DNA of 42,354 nucleotides from Nocardia acidivorans NBRC 108247. GTDB taxonomy: Bacteria; Actinomycetota; Actinomycetes; Mycobacteriales; Mycobacteriaceae. The notes below the pieces were generated by a model, which made no database searches, was not told where the DNA came from, and saw only the letters and a program-made list of their open reading frames with translations. The stretch lies in NCBI RefSeq assembly GCF_001625085.1, contig NZ_BDAW01000087.1, forward strand, positions 1 through 42,354, in the 5' to 3' direction. Of this stretch, positions 8,256 to 16,440 are shown in pieces (position 1 is the stretch's first letter; every line of letters begins with the position of its first letter). The position numbers were made by a program, and so were the translations under genes.

Positions 8256-8699
8256 ATGGCTTTGCATATGAGCGCGGACGGGGATTGGCACATCGGTGAC
8301 GACCCACTCGATCTGGATCCGTTCCTGCGTGAGCTGGGCGCGGAGGGCTATGCGATCCATGAGGTCAGACATTCGGTCTGCGGGAATTGCGGTACCGATG
8401 TCTTCGGCGTCTCGGGCGACCCCGCCGTGGGCACCATCCGCCGCGAATGCCGCGGCTGCGGCACAGCCCATTTCGTAGCAGACTGCGGCGACGACTGGGA
8501 CGACAGCGGCACCGAGCCCATGGTCTGCGACTGCGAGCAGCGGGACTTCAATATCGCGGTCGGCTATTCGCTCTATGCCGCGGGCACGGGGATTCGCGCC
8601 CTCGCCACGGCCGAACGCTGCCTGTCCTGCGGCCGCATCGAATCCTTCACCGGCTGGATGGTCCGAGGCGGTGACCTGCACCTGCTCGACCTGGCCTAG
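8256..8699 (+). CDS. Cys-rich, putative zinc-ribbon protein, unknown
   Basis: About 147 residues from ATG 8256 (ATG 8268 also possible). No TM or signal peptide. The sequence carries Cys pairs CGNCG, CRGCG, CDCEQ and CLSCG, with VADCGDDWDD between, suggesting one or two zinc-binding knuckles. The N-terminus is acidic (DGDWHIGDDPLDLDPFL). An in-frame extension upstream to 8133 overlaps the divergent gene and reads like noise. I do not recognise the family. Flanking genes give no functional hint. Confidence 0.6.
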   Translation: MALHMSADGDWHIGDDPLDLDPFLRELGAEGYAIHEVRHSVCGNCGTDVFGVSGDPAVGTIRRECRGCGTAHFVADCGDDWDDSGTEPMVCDCEQRDFNIAVGYSLYAAGTGIRALATAERCLSCGRIESFTGWMVRGGDLHLLDLA

Positions 8700-8889
8700 G
8701 ACCGTTCGGCTCCGCCCCCGCATGGCCCCTCCACAATTGGGGTGGACGGGGTGCGCGGACTCGATGCGGGTCATCGGGTCCCGCTTCTTCGCCCGCCATC
8801 TCGGTGGGAAACTCTCACCGGCGCTTCCCAGTGCGATCGGCCGTCCTAGGCTGTGCGAGAGATCGATTCGTACGAGCGGAGGATTCGCA

Positions 8890-9177
8890 ATGGTGATCGT
8901 CGCCGGCCACATCATGGTGGACCCGCAACAGCGGGAGTCCTATCTCGCGGAGTGCGCGACGGTCGTGGAGCACGCGCGCTTGGCCTCGGGGTGCCTGGAT
9001 TACTCGCTCGCCGCGGATCTGGTCGATCCGGGCCGAATCAATATCTTCGAGCGGTGGAAGTCGCGGGCGGCGGTGGAGGCCTTTCGGGGCAGCGGGCCGT
9101 CGGAGTCGCAGAACGCGCAGATCCGATCGTCGTCGGTCGCCGAGTACGAGATCTCGGATGTGCGCGGGCTGTGCTGA
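8890..9177 (+). CDS. ABM-domain (antibiotic biosynthesis monooxygenase-like) protein
   Basis: A 95-residue ferredoxin-like dimeric alpha/beta-barrel protein. Family features: VAGHIMVDPQQRESYLAEC at the N-terminus, ARLASGCLDYSL in the middle, and the conserved strand INIFERWKSRAAVEAF. Members include quinol monooxygenase YgiN, heme-degrading enzymes and many uncharacterised proteins. There is no Asn/His/Trp heme-site signature I can confirm, so the substrate is unknown. The start is supported by GGAGG at 8878-8882, and a TAGGCT -10-like hexamer lies at 8847-8852. Likely monocistronic. Confidence 0.85.
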   Translation: MVIVAGHIMVDPQQRESYLAECATVVEHARLASGCLDYSLAADLVDPGRINIFERWKSRAAVEAFRGSGPSESQNAQIRSSSVAEYEISDVRGLC

Positions 9178-9280
9178 ATCCGACCGCTCGGTCCCGAGCT
9201 TTGCTAGAGATTCGCGGAACACATCGCGGCGGATCCCGTCGACACAACTTCGCAATTCCCGAGCCCTCACTTTGCGGGGA

Positions 9281-9308
9281 TTGCATCCGAAAGTGTCGCT
9301 GAGATAAC
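9281..9308 (+). promoter_or_regulatory. Candidate sigma-70-type promoter of the conservon
   Basis: TTGCAT (9281-9286) and GATAAC (9303-9308) with a 16-nt spacer, about 90 bp before the conservon's first gene. Moderate match to TTGACA/TATAAT. Confidence 0.35.
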
Positions 9309-9331
9309 AGAATAGGTATGTTGTGAGCTAC

Positions 9332-9362
9332 GGTCGGGCGTGTTGCGCGAGTGCGCCCGACC
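9332..9362 (+). other. Hairpin in the conservon 5' leader
   Basis: Perfect 9-bp stem GGTCGGGCG/CGCCCGACC with a 13-nt loop, downstream of the candidate promoter and 33 nt before the ATG at 9396. There is no U-run, so it is not an obvious terminator. Confidence 0.4.
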
Positions 9363-9395
9363 CCGGTGTAGCCGACAGGATTGACGAAACCCCAT

Positions 9396-10832
9396 ATGGC
9401 CGTGATGTTTCTCTGGATAGTTGTTCCTCTGCTCGTGGTCGCGGTGGCGGCGGCGGGCTATGCGGCGGTGCGCGTCCGCGCGGAGCGTAAACGCGCCGAT
9501 CAACTGGCCGCGCAAGTGCGGGGCTGGGAGCAACTGCTCGAACAGCTTGTGCGCAAGACGCTTCCGTCGGTCACCGAATCGATTCGGCGACCGGGTATGC
9601 CGATCACCGGAACCGAGAGCCCGCCCGGACTGGAGCAGTCCACCATCGCCCCGCTGGTCTGGCAAACCGTCGAATACTTTGCCGAGGATTTGCGCCTGCT
9701 CTGGGCCGAGGCCTCGGAGCAGGGTAAGCGCGAGGTCGAGGCGCAGGCTCGGCAGGCGATCGCCAAGGCCGAACAGGCCGTGCGCGATGAGGCGCAGGCG
9801 GCGCGGGATCAGGCGCAGGGCGCATCCCGCGATGTGACCGGCGCGGCCGTGCGCTCCTTCGGCACCTCGGTGGTGAGCCTGGGCGCGGACGTCGGCAAGG
9901 TGGTCAGCGCCGCGCTGCGCGAGCATCGCGATGACGCGGTCTACGAGACCCTCATTCGCATCGATCACAGTGTGCAGCAGATGATCCGGCAGGCGCAGTC
10001 CTATGTGATCGTCAGCGGCGGCCTGCCCGGCCGGCGCTGGCCGCAGCAGTCGGTCACCGATGTGGTCGGCGGCGCGGTCGGCCGTGTCCGCGACTATCTG
10101 CGGGTGCGCACCACCCAGGCCGATCGCGTGGTGGTCAGCCGCGTGGTGGAGCCGCTGGTGCACACCGTGGCGACCCTGCTCGACAACGCGCTGCGGTATT
10201 CGCCGCCGACCTCGTTCGTGGACATCAGCTTTCAGGAGGGTCACCACGGCGTGACCATCCTCATCGATGATGCCGGGGTGCGGATGAACCCCGAACAGCT
10301 CGAGGACGCCCGCCAGGTGCTCGCCGGTGAACGCGCGGTCGACATCCTCGAACTCGGCCCCGCGCCGAAGATCGGCTTCCCGTCCATCGCGGCGCTGGTG
10401 CGCCGCTACGGCTTCAGCGTCTACGTCGACGGCCCGAACGCCTACGGCGGTGTGCGCGCCATGGTCTTCATTCCCGAATCACTCTTGGTCGCACCGCAGG
10501 ACGTGCCGGAGCAGCCCGCCTTGGCCACGCCCGTGGTCGTCGCCCCGGCGCAGGAGCCAACCACTGTGGAAGAGGAAGAAATCGCCGCGGCCCTCACCGC
10601 CAGCGGCCTCACCAAGCGGCGGCGGCGCACGGTGGTGCAGCCCAGCGGGCCCACCTCCGCCCCGATGCCCGCCTTGCAGGCGGCGCCCAGTCTTCCGCAG
10701 ACGCTCGAACCCGAGCCCGCGCCCGCGCTTCAACTAGCTCGACCGGATATCGCCGTGGCGTGGTACAGCGGTTCAGTCAGTGGCCGTGTCGCCGCAGCCG
10801 AAACCGACCAGACCGAAGGGAAGAACTCGTGA
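9396..10832 (+). CDS. Conservon sensor-kinase-like ATPase (CvnA type)
   Basis: First gene of a conservon, resembling Streptomyces CvnA. An N-terminal TM (about residues 4-25) is followed by an Ala/Glu/Gln-rich coiled coil (about 105-150). Next comes a DHp-like segment with RIDHSVQQMIRQAQ and an HATPase_c domain with N-box LLDNALRYSPP and an altered G1 box, DDAGVRM. The C-terminal 130 residues are Pro/Ala-rich with a KRRRR cluster. It is short for CvnA because no large extracellular sensor domain is present. The start is uncertain (ATG 9396 or 9405; an in-frame TTG lies at 9381). It overlaps the next gene by 4 nt. It probably acts at the membrane to control the roadblock/GTPase partners; kinase activity is unproven in this family. 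Confidence 0.88.
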   Translation: MAVMFLWIVVPLLVVAVAAAGYAAVRVRAERKRADQLAAQVRGWEQLLEQLVRKTLPSVTESIRRPGMPITGTESPPGLEQSTIAPLVWQTVEYFAEDLRLLWAEASEQGKREVEAQARQAIAKAEQAVRDEAQAARDQAQGASRDVTGAAVRSFGTSVVSLGADVGKVVSAALREHRDDAVYETLIRIDHSVQQMIRQAQSYVIVSGGLPGRRWPQQSVTDVVGGAVGRVRDYLRVRTTQADRVVVSRVVEPLVHTVATLLDNALRYSPPTSFVDISFQEGHHGVTILIDDAGVRMNPEQLEDARQVLAGERAVDILELGPAPKIGFPSIAALVRRYGFSVYVDGPNAYGGVRAMVFIPESLLVAPQDVPEQPALATPVVVAPAQEPTTVEEEEIAAALTASGLTKRRRRTVVQPSGPTSAPMPALQAAPSLPQTLEPEPAPALQLARPDIAVAWYSGSVSGRVAAAETDQTEGKNS

Positions 10833-11272
10833 ACTCACCGACAGCCGCCGATCCGCACACCGCGGTCCCCAACCCCGATGGCACCAACCGGCTGGGCTGG
10901 ATGCTCTCGGACCTCGATATCCCCGGCGTCCGGTTCGCGGTACTGCTTTCGGAGGACGGCCTGCGCATCGCGCACTCGGGCACCATCTCCAAGGATGACG
11001 CCGAGCGCTTCGCCGCCGCGGCCTCGGGTCTGCGCTCACTGGGCAAGGCACTCGGTGAGTTCTGCGGTGGACCCCAGGATCGCGTGCGCCAGAACGTCAC
11101 CGAGTACGACGGCGGGATGATCTTCATCACCGCCGCCGGCGAGGGTGCGGTCATCGGCGTGTCCACCACCCCGGAGGTCGATGTGGCGCTGGTCGCGCAT
11201 CGGCTCAACGAGCTGGCCGCGCGGGTCGGGCACGAGCTCGGCGCCATACCGCGCGGCGGCGCCCGGCCGTGA
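10829..11272 (+). CDS. Roadblock/LC7 domain protein (CvnB type)
   Basis: 147 residues from a GTG overlapping the previous stop (GTGA). Roadblock/LC7 fold: NRLGWMLSDLDIPGVRFAVL, SEDGLRIAHSG, then ASGLRSLGKALGEFCGG and a C-terminal helix VALVAHRLNELAARVGHEL. In conservons and in MglA/MglB-type modules such proteins dimerise and act on the small GTPase. The DUF742 gene follows with another 4-nt overlap, so translation is probably coupled throughout. Confidence 0.92.
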   Translation: MNSPTAADPHTAVPNPDGTNRLGWMLSDLDIPGVRFAVLLSEDGLRIAHSGTISKDDAERFAAAASGLRSLGKALGEFCGGPQDRVRQNVTEYDGGMIFITAAGEGAVIGVSTTPEVDVALVAHRLNELAARVGHELGAIPRGGARP

Positions 11273-11613
11273 CCGGGCCGCGGCGGGATCCCGACCTGGT
11301 CCGGGCCTATGTGCGCACGGGTGGGCGTTCGCGCCCCACCCGGCAGCTGGACCTGGTCACCGTGATCGTCGCCGCCGACCTCGTACTACAGGGCGGCTCG
11401 CCCGATGCGCGCAGAATCTGCGCGCTGTGCCGAGATGCCCTGTCGCTGGCCGAGATCGCCGCACACCTCGACCTGCCACCCTCGGTGGTGAAGATCGTCG
11501 TCGCCGACCTGCTCGACAGCGGTCACCTGATAACCCGGACGCCCGCACACACCCTGCCGGACGTCAGCTTGCTGGAAGAGGTTCTGAATGGGCTCCGTGC
11601 CCTTGCGGTCTGA
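11269..11613 (+). CDS. DUF742 protein (CvnC type)
   Basis: 114 residues, GTG start overlapping the roadblock stop. Family features: DLVRAYVRTGGRSRPTRQLD near the N-terminus and a winged-helix-like core with LSLAEIAAHLDLPPSVVKI, VADLLDSGHLI and LLEEVLNGLRAL. DUF742 proteins accompany roadblock and GTPase genes in conservons. The winged-helix look suggests protein or nucleic-acid binding, but the biochemical role is not established. Its 3' end overlaps the GTPase gene by 26 nt. Confidence 0.92.
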   Translation: MTGPRRDPDLVRAYVRTGGRSRPTRQLDLVTVIVAADLVLQGGSPDARRICALCRDALSLAEIAAHLDLPPSVVKIVVADLLDSGHLITRTPAHTLPDVSLLEEVLNGLRALAV

Positions 11614-12205
11614 GGCGGCGCCCCCCGGTGTCGACTATCTGGCCCCCACCGTCGTCAAGTCGGTAAAGCTTTTGGTGGCAGGAAATTTCGGCGTCGGGAA
11701 GACCACGTTCGTCGGCAGTGTCTCGGAGATCAAACCGCTGCGCACCGAGGAGACCATCACCGAGGCCAGTGTCGGGGTGGACGATCTGGCCGGACTGGGC
11801 AGTAAGACGACCACCACCGTGGCCATGGATTTCGGCCGCATCACGCTGAATCCGCAACTGGCGCTGTATCTTTTCGGCACGCCGGGCCAGCAGCGTTTCG
11901 TCCCGCTGTGGGAGGAGCTGGCCCTGGGCGCGCTGGGCGCGCTGGTCCTGGTCGACACCCGCCGCATCGAACAATCCGATGAGGTGCTCGCCGTGCTCGA
12001 ACAGCGCGGCGTGCCGTATTCGGTGGCGGTCAACGAATTCGAGGGCGCGAAGCGGTATCCGCTGGAGGAGATCCGCGATGCGCTCGACCTCGCCGAGGGC
12101 ACCCCGCTGACCGCCCTGGACGCCCGCGATCGGCGTACCTGCGTGCAGTCGCTCATCACCCTCGTCGAATACCTGTTTCATTCGCGTCAGGAGTCACGGA
12201 TTTGA
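11588..12205 (+). CDS. Conservon small GTP/ATP-binding protein (CvnD type)
   Basis: 205 residues. P-loop AGNFGVGKTT (residues 31-40), a switch-region Thr-rich stretch (SKTTTTVAMDFGRI), G3-like LFGTPGQQRF and a G4-like VNEFEGA in place of canonical NKxD, as is usual for this ATP/GTP-binding family. The start at ATG 11588 is preceded by GGAAGAGG and lies inside the end of the DUF742 gene. In Streptomyces conservons this protein works with CvnA-C in a GPCR-like complex; nucleotide preference here is inferred from the motif only. Its stop overlaps the TTG of the P450 gene. Confidence 0.93.
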   Translation: MGSVPLRSEAAPPGVDYLAPTVVKSVKLLVAGNFGVGKTTFVGSVSEIKPLRTEETITEASVGVDDLAGLGSKTTTTVAMDFGRITLNPQLALYLFGTPGQQRFVPLWEELALGALGALVLVDTRRIEQSDEVLAVLEQRGVPYSVAVNEFEGAKRYPLEEIRDALDLAEGTPLTALDARDRRTCVQSLITLVEYLFHSRQESRI

Positions 12206-13428
12206 CCACATCGACCGGGCCGACCGTCCTAGTCGACGGCACGCAATTCCCTTTGTACTCTGAGGAATTCGCTGCCGACCCGCATGGCAATTACCGTACG
12301 ATGCGGCAGCGCTACGGCTCGCTGGTGCCGGTGGAGCTGGCGCCCGGGGTGCCCGCCACCCTGGTGATCGGCTATCACGACGCGGTGCGGATTCTCAATG
12401 ACCCGGAACACTTTCCGGCCGATCCGCGCATCTGGCAGCAGAACATTCCGGCCGACTGCCCGGTGAAGCCGATGATGGAGTGGTACCCGAATGTGCTGCG
12501 CAACGCCGGCGACGCGCACCGGCGGTATCGGCAGGCCAATGTCAGCGCCGTCGACGGCGTGGATCTGCACGGGCTGCACGCCATCGTGGAGCGCGAGGCC
12601 ATTCCGCTGATCAATACGTTCTGCGAGAACGGATCCGCGGAGCTGATCAGTCAGTACGCCTTCCCGCTGGTCTTCGCCGGACTCAATGACATGCTGGGCT
12701 GCCCGCCCGAGATCGGCCAGCGCGTCGCGGCGGGTATGGCGGCGCTCTTCGATTCGGTCGACGAGAACGCCGAGCTGGGTATGCAAATGCTCAGCGGCGC
12801 TCTGCTCGAGCTCATCGAGCTCAAGAAGAGCGAGCCCGGCGACGATATGGTGACCCGGCTGCTCCAGCACGACGCGGGCCTGGACGATACCGAGATGCTG
12901 GCCAACATCATCAGCATCTACGGCGCGGGCCTGGAGCCGCAGCAGAATCTGATCATCAACACGCTGCGGCTCATCCTCACCGACGATCGCTTCGCCGGTG
13001 ATGTGCTGGGCGGAAGTCTCTCCACCCGTGACGCTTTGGACGAGGTGCTCTTCAACGACCCGCCCATGGCCAACTTCGCCATCTCCTATCCGCGTCAGCC
13101 CATGCTCATCGGCGGGACCTGGCTGCCCGCGCATCAGCCGGTCGTGATCAGCCTGGCGGGCTGCAATAACGATCCCGCCATCGGCGGCGGTGAGCGCATC
13201 GGCAATCGATCCCATCTGGCCTGGAGTCTGGGACCGCACGCCTGCCCGGCCAAGTCGGTCGCATCGCTGGTCGCGCAGGAGGCCATCGACCAACTACTGG
13301 ACGCGCTGCCCGAGCTGCGTCTCGCGGTGCCGGTGGATGAATTATCTTGGCGTGCAGGGCCGTTCCACCGCGCGCTGGCGGCGCTGCCGGTGGTCTTCCC
13401 TGCGAGTCCGCCATTGAATGTGAAGTAG
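12202..13428 (+). CDS. Degenerate cytochrome P450 of the conservon (CYP157-like)
   Basis: 408 residues, TTG start in a TTGA overlap with the GTPase gene. The heme-ligand region WSLGPHACPAKS keeps the Cys (C348), but the FGxG motif is altered. The K-helix ExxR is absent: the motif reads DEVLFNDPP, with Glu281 present and Phe284 where Arg is expected. The I-helix reads GAGLEPQQN, so Pro246 replaces the oxygen-activating Thr. Streptomyces CYP157-family P450s, found in conservons, are known to lack ExxR and to pair with CYP154-type P450s. The downstream gene is exactly such a canonical partner. It may bind heme for sensing or structure rather than monooxygenation. Confidence 0.9.
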   Translation: MTTSTGPTVLVDGTQFPLYSEEFAADPHGNYRTMRQRYGSLVPVELAPGVPATLVIGYHDAVRILNDPEHFPADPRIWQQNIPADCPVKPMMEWYPNVLRNAGDAHRRYRQANVSAVDGVDLHGLHAIVEREAIPLINTFCENGSAELISQYAFPLVFAGLNDMLGCPPEIGQRVAAGMAALFDSVDENAELGMQMLSGALLELIELKKSEPGDDMVTRLLQHDAGLDDTEMLANIISIYGAGLEPQQNLIINTLRLILTDDRFAGDVLGGSLSTRDALDEVLFNDPPMANFAISYPRQPMLIGGTWLPAHQPVVISLAGCNNDPAIGGGERIGNRSHLAWSLGPHACPAKSVASLVAQEAIDQLLDALPELRLAVPVDELSWRAGPFHRALAALPVVFPASPPLNVK

Positions 13429-13438
13429 GAGAGTTGTT

Positions 13439-14659
13439 TTGACGATCGAACCCCTGGCGCTGGATCTCACCGGTGTCGACATTCAAGGCGAGAATGCCCG
13501 CATCCGCGCTCGTGGACCGGTGACCCTGGTCGAGTTGATGGGTGTGCCAGCCTGGTCGGTCACCGATGCCGAGGTGCTCAAGCGCCTGCTGGCCGATCCC
13601 CGGGTGTCGAAGGATCCGGCACAGCACTGGGCGGCCTTCGGAAATGGGGAGGTCACCCCCGAGTGGCCGCTGTTCCCCTGGGTCGCGGCGACCAATATGT
13701 TCACCGCGTACGGGGCCGATCACCGGCGCCTGCGCAAGCTGGTGTCGCCCGCGTTCACCCACCGCCGCACCATGGCGCTGCGGCCGCGGATCGAGCAGAT
13801 CGTGACCGAGCTGCTGGATCGACTGGCAGCCGCCCCGGCGGGTGAAACCGTCGATTTGCGTGAGGGTTTCGCGTACCCGGTGCCGATTCAGGTGCTCACC
13901 GAGCTGATAGGCGTGCCCGAGGATCGGGAACCGGCGCTGCGCGTCTGCGTGGCGCGGTTCTTCGATACCGAGATCTCGCCCGAGGCCGCCGGGGCCAACT
14001 ACGTCGAAATGTTCGGTCTCATCGAGGAACTCGTCGCCTTCAAGCGTGATAATCCGGGTGACGATATGGTCAGCGTGCTCATCGCCACCCGGGACGAGGA
14101 CGGCGAGCGGCTCACCGAGAAGGAGATGGTCGACACGTTGATGCTGGTCATCAACGCCGGTCACGAGACCACCGTGAACCTTTTGGACCAGGCCATTTTC
14201 GCGCTGCTGACCCATCCCGAGCAGTTGGCCGCCGTCCGCGCGGGCGAGGTCACCTGGGAGGACGTGATCGAGGAGACGCTGCGCTACGAAGCGCCGGTGG
14301 CTCACCTGCCGCTGCGTTACGCGGTGGAGGATATCGAGATCGACGGCATTCGAATCCCCAGGGGCGACGCCATTCTCGCCTCCTATGCCGCCGCCGGCCG
14401 CGATCCGAAGGTCCACGGCGCGACCGCCGAATCCTTCGACGTCACCCGGACCAATAAGGATCATGTCTCCTTCGGCCACGGCGTGCACCACTGCATCGGT
14501 GCGCCGCTGGCCCGGCTGGAGGCGAGCATCGCTCTCCCGGCGCTGTTCGATCGCTTCCCGGAATTGCGCTTCGCCACCGACCCGGCCGAGATTCCGCCGG
14601 TGATCGGCTTCATCTCCAATGGGCACCGCGAGCTTCCGGTGCGCCGCACCGCCGAGTAG
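13439..14659 (+). CDS. Cytochrome P450, canonical (CYP154-like position)
   Basis: 406 residues, TTG start with AGGAGAG 6 nt upstream and 10 nt after the preceding P450. All motifs are intact: I-helix AGHETT (residues 240-245), K-helix ExxR as EETLR (E279/R282), and heme loop FGHGVHHCIGAPLAR with Cys352. It is a soluble class I bacterial P450 needing ferredoxin and reductase; neither is encoded here. Being last in the conservon operon, it may be the catalytic member of a P450 pair. The substrate is unknown. A strong hairpin follows the stop. Confidence 0.95.
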   Translation: MTIEPLALDLTGVDIQGENARIRARGPVTLVELMGVPAWSVTDAEVLKRLLADPRVSKDPAQHWAAFGNGEVTPEWPLFPWVAATNMFTAYGADHRRLRKLVSPAFTHRRTMALRPRIEQIVTELLDRLAAAPAGETVDLREGFAYPVPIQVLTELIGVPEDREPALRVCVARFFDTEISPEAAGANYVEMFGLIEELVAFKRDNPGDDMVSVLIATRDEDGERLTEKEMVDTLMLVINAGHETTVNLLDQAIFALLTHPEQLAAVRAGEVTWEDVIEETLRYEAPVAHLPLRYAVEDIEIDGIRIPRGDAILASYAAAGRDPKVHGATAESFDVTRTNKDHVSFGHGVHHCIGAPLARLEASIALPALFDRFPELRFATDPAEIPPVIGFISNGHRELPVRRTAE

Positions 14660-14670
14660 TACCGGCGGCG

Positions 14671-14700
14671 ATTCGGGCCCGGCTCGGGCCGGGCCCGAAT
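14671..14700 (+). terminator. Terminator of the conservon operon
   Basis: Perfect 13-bp stem (14671-14683 with 14688-14700) closed by a 4-nt loop, 11 nt after the P450 stop. No T-run follows, as is usual in actinobacteria. Confidence 0.8.
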
Positions 14701-14762
14701 GTCAAGTCAGGATTCCTCTGATCGAAGTTGTGGCCGTGCGGGCCCAACTCAATGTTCGAGCA

Positions 14763-14836
14763 CCCACTCCCCGCCGGGAACACCCCCGGGAGCCGACTTC
14801 CCCTCGCGGGGAGCGGAAATCCCATCCGGGAGTGGG
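14763..14836. other. Nested hairpin-rich intergenic segment
   Basis: An outer 9-bp inverted repeat CCCACTCCC (14763-14771) / GGGAGTGGG (14828-14836) encloses smaller hairpins such as CCCC-TCGC-GGGG. It lies between the conservon terminator and the DUF397 stop. It could be a structured transcript 3' end or a small RNA; no promoter is evident. Confidence 0.3.
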
Positions 14837-14870
14837 CATCCGAACGATCACCCGACCGGTGACGATTCGC

Positions 14871-15080
14871 CTACGGCCGGTCGAACTTCCCCGCCCGCAC
14901 CGCGGTGGTGAACGCATCCCAGCTATCCGGCTCGAATACGAAGACCGGGCTCGCATCCCCCAACTTCGAGTCCCGCACCCCAACCTTGCCGCCACCCAGG
15001 TGCGCGGCCTCCACGCAATCTCCTCCTGAGCTGCTATAGCTGCTCTTGAACCAGCGTGCCCCAGGTAGGTCGATATTCAC
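14871..15080 (-). CDS. DUF397 protein
   Basis: 69-residue DUF397 protein: WFKSSYSSSGGDCVEAAHL at the N-terminus, VGVRDSK, then SPVFVFEPDSWDAFTTAVRAGKFD. Such proteins sit next to XRE/DUF5753 regulators in actinomycetes and regulate differentiation-like processes, probably as partners or antagonists of the regulator. Its ATG overlaps the stop of the XRE gene by 4 nt, so the two are co-translated. Best known examples are the Streptomyces BldB-like and WhiJ-associated pairs. Confidence 0.95.
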   Translation of the reverse strand: MNIDLPGARWFKSSYSSSGGDCVEAAHLGGGKVGVRDSKLGDASPVFVFEPDSWDAFTTAVRAGKFDRP

Positions 15081-15952
15081 GCTTTGTGCTCCTTCGCCAT
15101 AGACAGCAATAGCCGCCTCGTCGTATCCCGGTCCAACGCTACCCGGGAGATTTCGGCGAAAGCGTCTCGAAACTGCGTCACGTCGCTCTCCTGCTCCAGG
15201 TAGAGATCACCGGTGTAGCCCTCGATATAGATCACCGGCGGTTCGATCATTCCGGTTGCGGGCAACCTCGGAAACTCCAGCATGGCAAAGGAACCCACAC
15301 GCAAACCAAGGTGTCTGGGTGCGCCGAAGGGCACCACTCGGATGGACACGTTCGGCCGCGCCGCAAGCTCGGCGAGTCGTTCGAGCTGGTCGGACATGAC
15401 CGCACCCCCGCCGATCTGATCGAGCAGGCCGGACTGGGACAGAATCACATCCACCGTGAAATTCTGGTCATCCAAACGTGTTTGCCGCCGGACCGCCATC
15501 TCTACACGCTTCTCCACCTGCTCCGTCGTCATCTCCGGAGACTCGGTCCAGGCAACGGCGCGGCGATACTCGGGCGTCTGAAGTAGACCCGGCAGCAGGT
15601 TCGTTCGCCAGACCGACAGTGCTCGAGCGGCTTGCTCGAGCCCCAGGTAGTAGTCGAAGTGCGGATTCATCTCGTCCACATACGCCCGCCACCAATTCCT
15701 GCGCGACGACGCGAGTTCCTGAGCCAACCCGAGCATCAGCTTCCGTTCGTCGTCACTGACCTTGTAGGCGTCGGCCCAGACGTTGATCCATAGCTGGGAC
15801 ACCTTGGATTTGAGACCGTACTCGATCCGCGCCACCGTTTGCTGGGACGTGTCAACCAGTTGTCCCGCCGCATATTTCGTCATCCCCACCCGCTCACGGT
15901 GCCCCGACAGCAGTCGGCCGAGCGCTCTGGCGGGAAGCGTGGAACCAGACAT
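15077..15952 (-). CDS. XRE-family regulator with DUF5753 domain
   Basis: 291 residues. N-terminal helix-turn-helix (about residues 10-65; LLSGHRERVGMTKYAAGQLVDTSQQTVARIE split across two turns) is followed by the DUF5753 domain: FDYYLGLEQAARALSVW, LLPGLLQTPEYRRAV, RQTRL and IRVVPFGA. WhiJ-type cytoplasmic DNA-binding regulator coupled to the DUF397 protein. Divergent from the small gene at 16148, whose promoter it may control. Confidence 0.95.
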   Translation of the reverse strand: MSGSTLPARALGRLLSGHRERVGMTKYAAGQLVDTSQQTVARIEYGLKSKVSQLWINVWADAYKVSDDERKLMLGLAQELASSRRNWWRAYVDEMNPHFDYYLGLEQAARALSVWRTNLLPGLLQTPEYRRAVAWTESPEMTTEQVEKRVEMAVRRQTRLDDQNFTVDVILSQSGLLDQIGGGAVMSDQLERLAELAARPNVSIRVVPFGAPRHLGLRVGSFAMLEFPRLPATGMIEPPVIYIEGYTGDLYLEQESDVTQFRDAFAEISRVALDRDTTRRLLLSMAKEHKA

Positions 15953-16147
15953 TTCTTAGCCTCGCTATCGAAGGAGAGCCCGAATCTGGAAGTACCCGAT
16001 ATGAAAGTTTGGCATTCTCCCCTGGCTCGCCAAGGTGAAACTTCCAAAACCAGAAAAAATGCGGGTCTACTTGAGCCATCCCCGGTGAACGGGAAACGCC
16101 AAGTGCCCCACCCGATCACCTCCACAGTCAGGGAGGAAGTGAAAACG

Positions 16148-16378
16148 ATGGTGCTCAGACACGACCCGCCCGACTACCCGGTCATGAATCTGGAGACCGC
16201 GCGTCGAGGGCAGGCCGCGCACAAGGATTGCGATAGCGAGACCTGTTCCGCGAAAGCTTATTTCGACAAGGTGGCGACTCGACTCAGCCGGGAAGTCCGG
16301 GTGGTGCGGGCTTCACACAACACGAGCACGCTGCGGGGGGCGTGGAATATCTGGACCAACGGCTCCGATGACGGGTGA
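16148..16378 (+). CDS. Small hypothetical protein beside XRE/DUF397 pair
   Basis: 76 residues from ATG 16148, with GGGAGG about 10 nt upstream. The protein has DPPDYPVMNLETARRG, then KDCDSETCSAKAYFDKVA with two Cys five apart, and a C-terminal basic/Trp part (GAWNIWTNG). Short proteins with an HxxC...C pattern are common beside WhiJ-like regulators in actinomycetes, which supports it being the third member of the locus. Function unknown. A longer in-frame extension to 15839 runs antisense through the XRE start and looks non-coding. Confidence 0.65.
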   Translation: MVLRHDPPDYPVMNLETARRGQAAHKDCDSETCSAKAYFDKVATRLSREVRVVRASHNTSTLRGAWNIWTNGSDDG

Positions 16379-16390
16379 GGGAATGGATAA

Positions 16391-16428
16391 GCCGGTTACC
16401 CGCGGGCGCGGTGCCACGGGTAACCGGC
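16391..16428. terminator. Hairpin terminator
   Basis: 12-bp perfect stem GCCGGTTACCCG/CGGGTAACCGGC with a 14-nt loop, just after the small gene's stop and just beyond the stop of the minus-strand permease remnant. Confidence 0.75.
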
Positions 16429-16440
16429 ATACCGCGTCGG

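Noticed and set aside
12229..13293. 354-codon minus-strand frame antisense to the first P450
   Set aside because: His/Arg/Gln-rich composition, no family resemblance, fully covered by a gene in a coupled operon.
13148..14626. 492-codon minus-strand frame antisense to the second P450
   Set aside because: The plus strand has all P450 motifs intact; the antisense frame is an artefact of GC-rich third positions.
14755..14830. Considered a tRNA because of TTCGAG and flanking GC stems
   Set aside because: The stems do not form a cloverleaf and no anticodon arm of proper size can be drawn.
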